Below are positions 7,665-15,786 of a stretch of DNA of 36,929 nt, piece after piece; the first letter of the stretch is position 1, and every line of letters starts with the position of its first letter. Origin of the DNA: CAZALT01 sp964485515 (GTDB taxonomy: Bacteria; Actinomycetota; Acidimicrobiia; Acidimicrobiales; Acidimicrobilacustridaceae); the NCBI GenBank assembly GCA_964485515.1, contig CAZALT010000012.1, forward strand, positions 1-36,929. Direction: 5' to 3'. The notes below the pieces were generated by a model. That model did not search any database. It was not told the origin of the DNA and saw only the letters and a program-made list of their open reading frames with translations. Position numbers and translations under genes: made by a program.

Positions 7665-9800
7665 ATGAGCTCTCCTGACCTCGACGAGATGCCCCCCGAC
7701 TACGACCCGGGTCCGCCTCCGTCCGAACCTTCCCGATTCGACCCGTCACGGTCGGTCCCCACTCGATCCGAACCCCCCCGTGCCGAGGGCGGCCGGTCGG
7801 CGCGGGTCCCGCCCAACGACCTCCAGGCCGAGGAGTCGCTCCTCGGCGCCATGCTGCTCTCCAAGGACGCCATCTCGGCGGCCACCGAGGTCATCACCAG
7901 CACCGACTTCTACAAGCCGGCGCACGGCCACATCTTCGAGGCCATCACCAACCTGTCGTCCGCGGGGGAGCCCGCCGACCCGGTCACCGTGGCCGACGAA
8001 CTGCGGCGCGCCGGGCTCCTCGACTCTGTGGGCGGCACGCAGGCGCTGGTCCACCTCCAGATCAACACGCCAGCCACCTCGAACGCGAGCCGCTACGCCC
8101 GCATCATCGAGGAGCACGCCCTGCTGCGGAAGCTCATCGGTGTCGCCGGTGAGATCGCCGAGATGGGCTACAGCCTCCCGGAGGACGTGACCAAGGCCAT
8201 CGACCAGGCCGAGTCGCTCGTCTTCGACGTCGCCGAGCGTCGGGTCACCGACTCGATGGCCCACGTCCACGATCTGCTCACCGCCAACCTCGACCGGCTC
8301 GAGATGCTCTACGAGCGGGGCGACGCCATCACCGGTGCACCGACTGGATTCCTCGACCTCGATGAGCTGCTGTCGGGACTGCAGGACAACGCGCTCTACG
8401 TCCTCGGGGCCCGACCGTCGGCGGGCAAGACCGCGCTCGCCTTGGGTCTCGCCACCAACGTCGCCATCGAGGGCGGTCGTCCGGTGCTGGTCTTCTCCTT
8501 GGAGATGGGCCAGCTCGAGCTCACCCAGCGCATGCTCTGCGCCGAGGCCCGGGTCGACTCCCGCCGCGTGCGCGACGGCTCGCTCAGCGAGGGCGACTGG
8601 CAGAAGATCGCCCACGCCACCGGACGTCTTGCCGAGGCACCGATCTGGATCGACGACAACCCGAACCTCACCATCATGGAGCTGCGGGCCAAGGCTCGAC
8701 GTCTCAAGGCGCGCGTCGGCGACCTCGGCCTCGTGGTCGTCGACTACATCCAGCTCATGACCGGCCGCTCCAGCGCGGAGAACCGTCAGGTCGAGGTGTC
8801 CGAGATCAGTCGTGGGCTCAAGATCCTCGCCCGCGAGCTCCAGTGCCCCGTGCTCGGCCTGTCCCAGCTCTCGCGTCAGCTCGAGCTGCGAGCCGACAAG
8901 CGCCCGATCCTCGCCGATCTCCGTGAGTCGGGTTGCCTCACCGCGGACACCCGCATCACCCGGGCCGACACCGGCGAGCAGGTGACCATGGGTGCCCTGC
9001 TCGAATCAGGCGAGCGCGACATCCCGGTCTGGACGCTCGACGACCGGTACCGGGTGGTTCCGGGCCGCATGAGCCATGTGTTTCCGAGCGGGGTCAAGAC
9101 CGTCCACGAGCTGGCGCTGGCCTCGGGTCGGTCGATCAAGGCCAGCGCCAACCACCCCTTCCTCGCGCTCGAGGGCTGGTACCACCTCGAGGATCTCGAC
9201 GTCGGCGACTTCGTCGCCGTCCCGAATGCGGGTCGATGGCCGGTCTCGGTCGGCGTCGACGACGATGCCGTCGGCGATGCCGTCGTGCCCCGCGACATCT
9301 GGACCTACCTCCGTCGCGTCCTCCCCGAGCACGGGTTGGGGCTGGCCGACCTCCACGAACCGTTCGGTGGCCACGACAAGTTCATCGAGCAGATCTACGG
9401 CGAGCCGCTCAGCCGGGCGCAGCTCGAGGTCATCGCCGGGGTGGTGCCCGACGCTGCGCTGGGCCACCTCGCGTCGGCCGATGTGCGCTGGGACGTCATC
9501 ACCAGCATCACCGAGCTGGGCGATGAGCCCGTCTTCGATGCCACGGTCGCCGGGACGCACAACTTCGTGGCCGAGGGCATCGTGGTGCACAACTCCATCG
9601 AGCAGGACGCCGACGTCGTCATGTTCATCTACCGCGACGAGGTGTACAACGCTGACTCGCCCGACCGGGGCACGGCCGAGATCCTCATCAGCAAGCACCG
9701 CAACGGCCCCACCGGCATGGTTCGGCTGGCGTTCCTCGACCACTACACGAAGTTCGCCAACATGGCCCGAGGCGGCGGCAGCAGCAGCAGCGACATCTAG
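7665..9800 (+). CDS. dnaB: Replicative DNA helicase DnaB, with intein
   Basis: DnaB is the ring helicase that unwinds DNA at the replication fork. The precursor has 711 residues: N-extein 1-423, intein 424-643, C-extein 644-711. The mature helicase would have 491 residues. A Pro/Ser/Arg-rich N-terminus of about 45 residues precedes the N-terminal domain (PPNDLQAEESLLGAML). The RecA-like domain has Walker A GARPSAGKT (residues 248-256), Walker B LGLVVVDYIQLM, and DKRPILADLRESG before the intein. SIEQDADVVMFIYRDE follows it. The ATG at 7665 is chosen because AGGGTGGA lies six bases before it; a TTG at 7644 is a weaker alternative. It follows the ribosomal block, as in many actinobacteria, but beyond a terminator. 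Confidence 0.96.
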   Translation: MSSPDLDEMPPDYDPGPPPSEPSRFDPSRSVPTRSEPPRAEGGRSARVPPNDLQAEESLLGAMLLSKDAISAATEVITSTDFYKPAHGHIFEAITNLSSAGEPADPVTVADELRRAGLLDSVGGTQALVHLQINTPATSNASRYARIIEEHALLRKLIGVAGEIAEMGYSLPEDVTKAIDQAESLVFDVAERRVTDSMAHVHDLLTANLDRLEMLYERGDAITGAPTGFLDLDELLSGLQDNALYVLGARPSAGKTALALGLATNVAIEGGRPVLVFSLEMGQLELTQRMLCAEARVDSRRVRDGSLSEGDWQKIAHATGRLAEAPIWIDDNPNLTIMELRAKARRLKARVGDLGLVVVDYIQLMTGRSSAENRQVEVSEISRGLKILARELQCPVLGLSQLSRQLELRADKRPILADLRESGCLTADTRITRADTGEQVTMGALLESGERDIPVWTLDDRYRVVPGRMSHVFPSGVKTVHELALASGRSIKASANHPFLALEGWYHLEDLDVGDFVAVPNAGRWPVSVGVDDDAVGDAVVPRDIWTYLRRVLPEHGLGLADLHEPFGGHDKFIEQIYGEPLSRAQLEVIAGVVPDAALGHLASADVRWDVITSITELGDEPVFDATVAGTHNFVAEGIVVHNSIEQDADVVMFIYRDEVYNADSPDRGTAEILISKHRNGPTGMVRLAFLDHYTKFANMARGGGSSSSDI
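8934..9593 (+). other. Intein in DnaB, 220 residues, no visible LAGLIDADG endonuclease
   Basis: The element begins with Cys (block A, CLTADTRITRADTGEQVTMG) and ends THNFVAEGIVVHN, followed by Ser of the C-extein. This supplies the Cys1, His-Asn and +1 Ser needed for protein splicing. Block B reads KASANHPFL, with Ser71 in place of the usual Thr and His74 present. The insertion point, RESG/SIEQDAD, is the same as for the Synechocystis DnaB intein. At 220 residues it is longer than a minimal splicing unit (about 130-160) but shorter than inteins with a homing endonuclease. The middle (about intein residues 95-185) holds predicted helices (LSRAQLEVIAGVV) and no dodecapeptide motif, so it may be an endonuclease remnant. 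Splicing-competence looks intact. Confidence 0.93.
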
Positions 9801-9811
9801 CAGCGCTTCTG

Positions 9812-9848
9812 GCGTGGATCTTGTGCGGTATCCGCACAAGATCCACGC
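9812..9848 (+). terminator. 17-bp perfect inverted repeat after dnaB
   Basis: GCGTGGATCTTGTGCGG (9812-9828) and its exact complement (9832-9848) flank only three bases (TAT). It starts 12 bases after the dnaB stop, so a terminator is the simplest reading, although no T-run follows. The near-zero loop also suits cruciform extrusion or a protein-binding site. The next gene starts 50 bases downstream. Confidence 0.6.
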
Positions 9849-9897
9849 AATTTGGTCCGTTCGCCCGCCTGGGGTGCACACCAGATACCGTCGTGCG

Positions 9898-10608
9898 GTG
9901 CCCGCCGCCGCCAAGCCCACCTCGAAGCCGTGGTCCGCGACGAACATCGTCGCCCTCGTGATCCTCGTGGTCACGCTTGGTTCTCTGGCGATCGTGTTCG
10001 GCGACGAGGCGTCCGCCCCGGTCGACGACGATGCCGAGGCCGACCTGGTCGCGGCCTACGAGCGCAGTCGTCAGGGCACCCATGTCGTCGAAGCGCAGTT
10101 CACCCGGACGATGGGTGACGGGCGCCAACTGCAGTCGGCGGCGCTCATCGCGCAGCGTCCACCCGACGAGGTCCGCTGGGAGCTGGGCAGCGTGTCGGGC
10201 GAGGTCGGAGGTCGTCGAGTCAACTGCACGCCCGACGGCACGGGTGGCGCGATGCGCTGTGCTCCGACGGGCGAGCTGTCCACCTCGCGCGAGGAGCGCG
10301 TGGCGGAGGAGGTCGTGAACCTTCGTTCGTACTTCGAGGGTGAGACCCCGGTGTACCAGGTGCGGCGAGCAGGCCCGGGGTGCTTCGTGCTCGAGCAGGT
10401 CTACCTCGCGCTGCCCGACGCGCCCTACGGCCGGGAGACGACGATGTGCTTCGATGCCGCCACCGGAGCGATGACCGAGCTCGAGCTTCGTCGCGAGGGG
10501 GGTTCGGTCGACCGCATCCACGCGATCGCGGTCCGGTCCGAGGTGACGGCCGCAGACTTCTCGCTCGACGACTGGCAGGTCTTCCAGCCGACCGCCGAGT
10601 CGTCGTAG
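9898..10608 (+). CDS. Membrane-anchored protein, possibly LolA-like fold
   Basis: The protein has 236 residues from the GTG at 9898. One membrane helix (about residues 16-36, VALVILVVTLGSLAIVFG) places the rest outside the cytoplasm. The outer part starts AYERSRQGTHVVEAQFTRTM and continues with alternating strand-like segments (PPDEVRWELGSVSGE). The pattern resembles the LolA/LppX-type lipoprotein-sorting fold, where 'V.A.F......G' strands open the domain. Four cysteines (in VNCTP, MRCAP, PGCFV, TMCFD) could form two disulfides. A GTG at 9820 in the same frame would lie inside the inverted repeat and is less likely. It converges with the small membrane gene at 10628. The fold is a guess and no function is claimed. 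Confidence 0.7.
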   Translation: MPAAAKPTSKPWSATNIVALVILVVTLGSLAIVFGDEASAPVDDDAEADLVAAYERSRQGTHVVEAQFTRTMGDGRQLQSAALIAQRPPDEVRWELGSVSGEVGGRRVNCTPDGTGGAMRCAPTGELSTSREERVAEEVVNLRSYFEGETPVYQVRRAGPGCFVLEQVYLALPDAPYGRETTMCFDAATGAMTELELRREGGSVDRIHAIAVRSEVTAADFSLDDWQVFQPTAESS

Positions 10609-10627
10609 CTCGTCGCGGGACCGAGCG

Positions 10628-10831
10628 TCACGAGGTGAGGCTGGCCAGCGCCCACACCGCGGCGAAGACGCCGATGACGACCATGACGATGCTGCGCCCG
10701 AACGGGGGCTTGGCCAGCAGCTCGCCGTCTTCGTCATAGCGGGGACGCACCAGCGCGAGGCCGGTGCCGACCGCGAGGGCGCCGCCGACGGCGAGCACCA
10801 GCCAGGACAGCAGATCATCGCCGAGGAACAT
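10628..10831 (-). CDS. Small membrane protein
   Basis: A 67-residue protein with two hydrophobic helices (MFLGDDLLSWLVLAVGGALA near the start and IVMVVIGVFAAVWALASL near the end). They are joined by a charged loop RPRYDEDGELLAKPPFGRS. I do not recognise the family. The ATG at 10831 puts the first helix at the N-terminus; an ATG at 10867 would add 12 mostly polar residues. No strong ribosome-binding site is visible for either. It is convergent with the preceding gene, with 19 bp between the stops. Confidence 0.6.
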   Translation of the reverse strand: MFLGDDLLSWLVLAVGGALAVGTGLALVRPRYDEDGELLAKPPFGRSIVMVVIGVFAAVWALASLTS

Positions 10832-11209
10832 GGGATCAGCTTCGTCGGTCGTTCGATGCGGAGCCAAGTCTCACGTAGCCGAGTCGGCGGGCGTGTGGGC
10901 TCGTGTTCCGTGTCGGAGAAGACACCGTCGGCGCTGACCCGTGGTGGCCGATCGGATCACGTCTCGGTGTGACCCCCATCATGCGCTTGGAGTAGCCTGT
11001 CACCCACGCATCGTGAGATCGTGCGCCGCGTCGCGGTCACGTCGAACGGCCGTCCGACCGGTCGGCCACGAAGTTCGCGGTCGGGGGTTCTGCCCCACGG
11101 GTTGGGGGGCAGAGAGACGGGGCTGGTCGTGGCCGCCCGAAATCGGTCACGATGGGGTTGCACCGAGATGTTGCGACAGGAAACCACGGTGGTGGGAAGG
11201 CAGACGACG
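10832..11209. other. Divergent intergenic region before the TetR gene
   Basis: This 378-bp gap holds no convincing gene. It contains the 12-bp perfect palindrome CCGACCGGTCGG at 11054-11065. It also contains a hairpin, TCTGCCCC (11089-11096) with GGGGCAGA (11106-11113). The palindrome is a candidate operator for the TetR protein encoded downstream; the hairpin may be in its leader. An in-frame ATG at 11168 could extend the TetR protein by 14 residues. Confidence 0.4.
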
Positions 11210-11887
11210 ATGACGGTCGAGCAGACGAGTGGGACCTCGACCTGGGTGCATGCCCCGCGTCAGGCCCGTAGCCAGGAGACCTTCGACCGGTTCCTCGGCG
11301 CGACCGCCGACCTGCTCGCCGAGCGGAGCTTCGACGACATCACGGTGACCGACATCGTCAAGCGGGCCGATCGCACGGTGGGGTCCTTCTATGCCCGCTT
11401 CGACGACAAGTACGCCGTGCTCCACGAGCTGGTCGAGCGGTCCTACGAGCACATCCGGTCTGTGGTGCGCGCCTTCTGCGATCCGTTGCGCTGGGAGAAC
11501 CAACCGATCTCCAACTACGTGTCGGAGTCCGTTCGCGTCAACGTCATCGCCTATCGCCGGGCCTCGCCACTGTTTCGGGCCGCGCTGCGTGCCGCCACCA
11601 GCGACGAGCGCTTCCGCGAGAGCCGCCTCGAGCTCGTGCGCTTCTGCGCCGAGCAGCAAAAGGCGCTGCTGCTCTCCCGGGGTGACGAATTGCGCGCCAC
11701 CGATCCCGGGCGGGCCTCCGACCTCGTGTTCGAGATCGTCGTGGCCATGCTCGATGCTGAGCTGCTGTTCGGAGGTCTGACCACCACCTCGGCCACGAAC
11801 GACCACGAGTTCTGCGCCGAGATCACCGACGTCGCGCTGCACGTCCTCGGGCTCGACCCCGCGCCCGACGCGCCTCGCCTCGTCTGA
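11210..11887 (+). CDS. TetR/AcrR family transcriptional regulator
   Basis: A 225-residue repressor-type protein. The N-terminal helix-turn-helix domain is clear: TFDRFLGATADLLAERSFDDITVTDIVKRADRTVGSFYARFDDKYAVL across about residues 25-72 (given here as one stretch of conserved parts: LLAERSFDDITVTDIV and VGSFYARFDDKYAVL). The C-terminal ligand-binding part is helical and shows no recognisable subfamily signature. The ATG at 11210 has GGGAAGG nine bases upstream. TetR proteins usually control a neighbouring gene and themselves. The divergent small membrane gene and the downstream carboxypeptidase are candidates, but nothing in the sequence decides this. The palindrome at 11054-11065 is a possible operator. 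Confidence 0.88.
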   Translation: MTVEQTSGTSTWVHAPRQARSQETFDRFLGATADLLAERSFDDITVTDIVKRADRTVGSFYARFDDKYAVLHELVERSYEHIRSVVRAFCDPLRWENQPISNYVSESVRVNVIAYRRASPLFRAALRAATSDERFRESRLELVRFCAEQQKALLLSRGDELRATDPGRASDLVFEIVVAMLDAELLFGGLTTTSATNDHEFCAEITDVALHVLGLDPAPDAPRLV

Positions 11888-12047
11888 CAGCGCGTGACGG
11901 CCGCGGGCATCGACCAGGTGCCGGTTCGGCCGACGACCTTGGACTGACCCGGTCGCTGTGGCCGATGACCAACACAGGCAGGCGTCAGACGTGTAGCATT
12001 GCGTTTGTGTTGCGATCATTGCTGTCTGGTTGCGAACCTTCCGCCTG

Positions 12048-13298
<1,251 letters not shown>

Positions 13299-13316
13299 CG
13301 ATTCGTCGACCGGCGG

Positions 13317-13988
13317 TCAGCGATAGCGACCGCGGCGGTCGCCGAAGTTGCGGGGCGCACCCCAGTTGGATCCCATCTCGGGCTTGCCGCGGCGAGAGGT
13401 CCACCGCCACGTGACCGAGATGCGAGGTCCGGACTGCGCCACCTTGGGCACCGCGTGCACCCAGTCGCGGCCGCAGGTGCCGCCCATCACGAGCAGGTCG
13501 CCAGACGCAGGGGAGATGTCGGTGGACGGGCCCCCGCCGTGGGGCGCCACGAGGAACGGCCGCTGCGCACCCAGCGTGACGATGGCGATGAGCGTGTTGT
13601 CGAGGTGGCGCAGCTCGCGGTCGCGATGGGGCGCGACGCTGTCCCGACCGTCGCGGTAGAAGTTGAGCGCGGGGCCGCGCAGCGGCTTGCGGTAGCGCCG
13701 TTGGAGGGCATGGTCGATGGTGGTGAAGATCGGGTGAGGGAGCACCTCATCGGAGCCGAACCCCCGCGACAGGCGTGGATCTTCGACATGGCGCTCGTAC
13801 ATCCAGCGCGTGCCCTGTCGCCAGTCGATCCCGTCGACGAAGGCGGCGGCGAGCGCGTCGGCACCGCGGAGCCACCCGCGGCTGACGTCGATCCACGCGT
13901 CGGCGTCGAGCTGCACGCGCTCGAACGTCGCGTCCTCGACGATTCCGGGTTCGCCCGAAGCGAACAGGTTGTGCTGGAGCGCAGCCAC
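13317..13988 (-). CDS. alkB: AlkB-like 2-oxoglutarate/Fe(II) dioxygenase
   Basis: A 223-residue protein of the AlkB family, enzymes that remove alkyl groups from DNA or RNA bases by oxidation. The iron ligands are seen in PHRDREL (HxD) and in DWVHAVPK (distal His). The 2-oxoglutarate-binding arginines are in RISVTWRW. LNFYRDGRDSVAPHRD and TLGAQRPFLV match the bacterial AlkB-like group. The GTG at 13988 follows GGTGGAG closely. A LexA-type SOS box (14002-14015) lies 13 bases upstream of the start, so induction by DNA damage is likely. It is divergent from the DUF385 gene and convergent with the carboxypeptidase gene (18-bp gap). Confidence 0.88.
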   Translation of the reverse strand: MAALQHNLFASGEPGIVEDATFERVQLDADAWIDVSRGWLRGADALAAAFVDGIDWRQGTRWMYERHVEDPRLSRGFGSDEVLPHPIFTTIDHALQRRYRKPLRGPALNFYRDGRDSVAPHRDRELRHLDNTLIAIVTLGAQRPFLVAPHGGGPSTDISPASGDLLVMGGTCGRDWVHAVPKVAQSGPRISVTWRWTSRRGKPEMGSNWGAPRNFGDRRGRYR

Positions 13989-14001
13989 GTCTCCACCGTA
14001 G

Positions 14002-14015
14002 CGAACGAATGTTCG
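14002..14015 (-). promoter_or_regulatory. LexA/SOS box before the AlkB-like gene
   Basis: CGAACGAATGTTCG matches the Gram-positive LexA box CGAAC-RNRY-GTTCG at every position. It is embedded in an 18-bp palindrome (14002-14019). It sits immediately upstream of the AlkB-like start codon, overlapping the expected promoter, and could also affect the divergent DUF385 gene. Confidence 0.75.
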
Positions 14016-14143
14016 TTCGTCACCCTTCAGAAACGGTCCGCTCCTGGGCGGCACCGCGTCTGGCCGACGACTCTCGTTCGACACCGCGGGGTGACCGGGT
14101 GAGCCGTTCGTCGCGCTCGTGGCAAGCGGTACGCTCGCTGCTC

Positions 14144-14608
14144 GTGTCCACCGCATCTGATTCCGCCCGGAAGCGGTGGCTGACGCCGACGGGGCGGTTG
14201 CTCACCTTCATCACCCGGACCCTCATCGCGGTCTACCGGCTCACCGGTGGCCTCATCGGGGGTCGGATGCGCAAGCTGCCGGGCATCTTGGTCACCACGA
14301 CGGGCCGCAGGTCGGGGGAGGCGCGCACGGTGCACCTGCCCTACATCCCCTACGGCGACGACATGGTCGTGGTCGCCTCGTTCGCGGGTGGGCCCCGCAA
14401 CCCGGCCTGGTACCACAACCTCAAGGCGAACCCGACGGTCCACGTGCAGTACATGCGGGACACCTTCGATGCGGTCGCGACCCAGATCGAAGGGGCCGAG
14501 GCGGAGATCGTGTGGGAGATCGTCGCGGTGAAGGGTCCCTGGTACGTCGACTACCAGAAGGCCACCGAACGTGACATCCCGCTGATCAAGCTCCAGCGCC
14601 TGACCTGA
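14144..14608 (+). CDS. DUF385 / F420-type nitroreductase family protein
   Basis: A 154-residue protein of the deazaflavin (F420)-dependent Ddn-like family. The diagnostic core is visible as GILVTTTGRRSGEARTVHLP, then DDMVVVASFAGGPRNPAWYHN and LKANPTVHVQYM. Members bind F420H2 and reduce quinones, nitro-compounds or other small molecules; some bind FMN, heme or biliverdin instead. The natural substrate cannot be read. The GTG at 14144 is chosen because it leaves a helical N-terminus of usual length. A GTG at 14099 is possible, and neither has a clear ribosome-binding site. It lies between the SOS box and the phosphate operon. Confidence 0.85.
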   Translation: MSTASDSARKRWLTPTGRLLTFITRTLIAVYRLTGGLIGGRMRKLPGILVTTTGRRSGEARTVHLPYIPYGDDMVVVASFAGGPRNPAWYHNLKANPTVHVQYMRDTFDAVATQIEGAEAEIVWEIVAVKGPWYVDYQKATERDIPLIKLQRLT

Positions 14609-14739
14609 CCTGACCGTGGCCCCGCCCCGGCCCGGGTGCGCCCCAGCGGGGTAGGGGCAAAAGAGCCCGGGCGACCGGCGCCTGCGCCGTCGATGCCTGC
14701 GTGTCGACTGGCAACCTTGCGTTCATCGCCGTGTCGCGG

Positions 14740-14757
14740 CTTCACCTCCTGTTGATC
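14740..14757 (+). promoter_or_regulatory. PHO-box-like direct repeat before pstC
   Basis: CTTCACC (14740-14746) and GTTGATC (14751-14757) are spaced 11 bases apart, the phasing of PhoP/RegX3-type boxes (GTTCACC repeats) in actinobacteria. Further GTTCATC (14721-14727) and GTTCGCC (14758-14764) units are near but not in phase. It lies 37 bases before the pstC start, where such a box would act. A matching pattern is found before the second pstS-like gene. Confidence 0.5.
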
Positions 14758-14793
14758 GTTCGCCGGTTGAGTCGGCCCGACGCCTCCGCCTGA

Positions 14794-15786
14794 ATGGTTG
14801 CCGTGTCGACCGCGATAGCTCCCCCACCGCGCACGCGCAGCCCTCGCGTCATCGCGCCCGACAAGAACCGGGGCGACACGATCTTCGACCGGGCGACGAT
14901 GATCTGTGGGCTCGTCGTGCTGGTCCTGCTCACCTTCGTGGGCGTGTTCCTGCTGCTCCAGAGCCGCGATGCCTTCGAGGTGACGGGCTGGGGGTTCTTC
15001 ACGACCGAGGAGTGGCGGACGGACATCGATCCCCCGTCGATCGGCGTGCTCGGGCTCCTCACCGGAACGCTGATCACCGCGACCATCGCCGTCGTCCTGG
15101 CACTCCCCATGGGCATCGGCGCCGCACTGTTCATCACCGAGTACGCCTCCCAGCGGGGGCGCAAGTACCTGACCGCCTTCGTCGACCTGCTCGCCGCCAT
15201 CCCCGCCTTGCTGTTCGGCCTCTGGGGCTTCTTCTACCTCACCGACCAGATCATCCCGCTCGCCGAGTGGCTGACGAACACGTTCGGGTGGGTGCCCTTC
15301 TTGAGCACCGAACCCGACGCCCGTCTCACCGGTTCGATGTTCATCGCCGGCATCGTCGTGGCGTTCATGGTCCTGCCCATCATCACCTCGGTGGTCCGTG
15401 AGGTCTTCGCCCAGACTCCCGCGGGGGAGAAGGAGGCGGCTCTGGCCCTCGGTGGCACACGTCTCGGCATGATCCGCACAGTCGTGCTGCCCTACGGACG
15501 CGGCGGCATCATCGGCGGCACCATGCTCGGCCTCGGTCGGGCACTCGGCGAGACCATCGCCGTCGTCCTGCTGCTCCCGCAGGTGCCGGAGATCACCTTC
15601 AACATCTTGGAGAACGGTGGTGCAACCATCTCCGGGTTCATCACCCATCGTGCGGGCACCACCGAGTTCGGCACGTCGGGTCTGATGGCCGCGGGACTCG
15701 TGCTGTTCTTCTTGACCCTGGGGACGAACATGATCGCTTCGGTCATCGTGTCCCGGAGCAGGTCCGGCGCGGGGGTCGAGCTGTGA
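14794..15786 (+). CDS. pstC: Phosphate ABC transporter permease PstC
   Basis: PstC (330 residues) forms, with PstA, the membrane channel for phosphate import driven by PstB. Six membrane helices are visible, from MICGLVVLVLLTFVGVFLLL (about residue 37) to the last at about 300. The coupling loop that contacts the ATPase reads EKEAALALGGTRLGMIRTVV, and GRALGETIAVVLLL follows. The ATG at 14794 has no obvious ribosome-binding site; a GTG at 14803 is an alternative. The stop overlaps the GTG of pstA by four bases (GTGA). A PHO-box-like repeat lies upstream, fitting phosphate-starvation control. Confidence 0.95.
   Translation: MVAVSTAIAPPPRTRSPRVIAPDKNRGDTIFDRATMICGLVVLVLLTFVGVFLLLQSRDAFEVTGWGFFTTEEWRTDIDPPSIGVLGLLTGTLITATIAVVLALPMGIGAALFITEYASQRGRKYLTAFVDLLAAIPALLFGLWGFFYLTDQIIPLAEWLTNTFGWVPFLSTEPDARLTGSMFIAGIVVAFMVLPIITSVVREVFAQTPAGEKEAALALGGTRLGMIRTVVLPYGRGGIIGGTMLGLGRALGETIAVVLLLPQVPEITFNILENGGATISGFITHRAGTTEFGTSGLMAAGLVLFFLTLGTNMIASVIVSRSRSGAGVEL

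Noticed and set aside
7444..7668. 74-residue frame between rplI and dnaB
   Set aside because: It includes the terminator hairpin and DnaA-box-like sites and shows no protein-like features.
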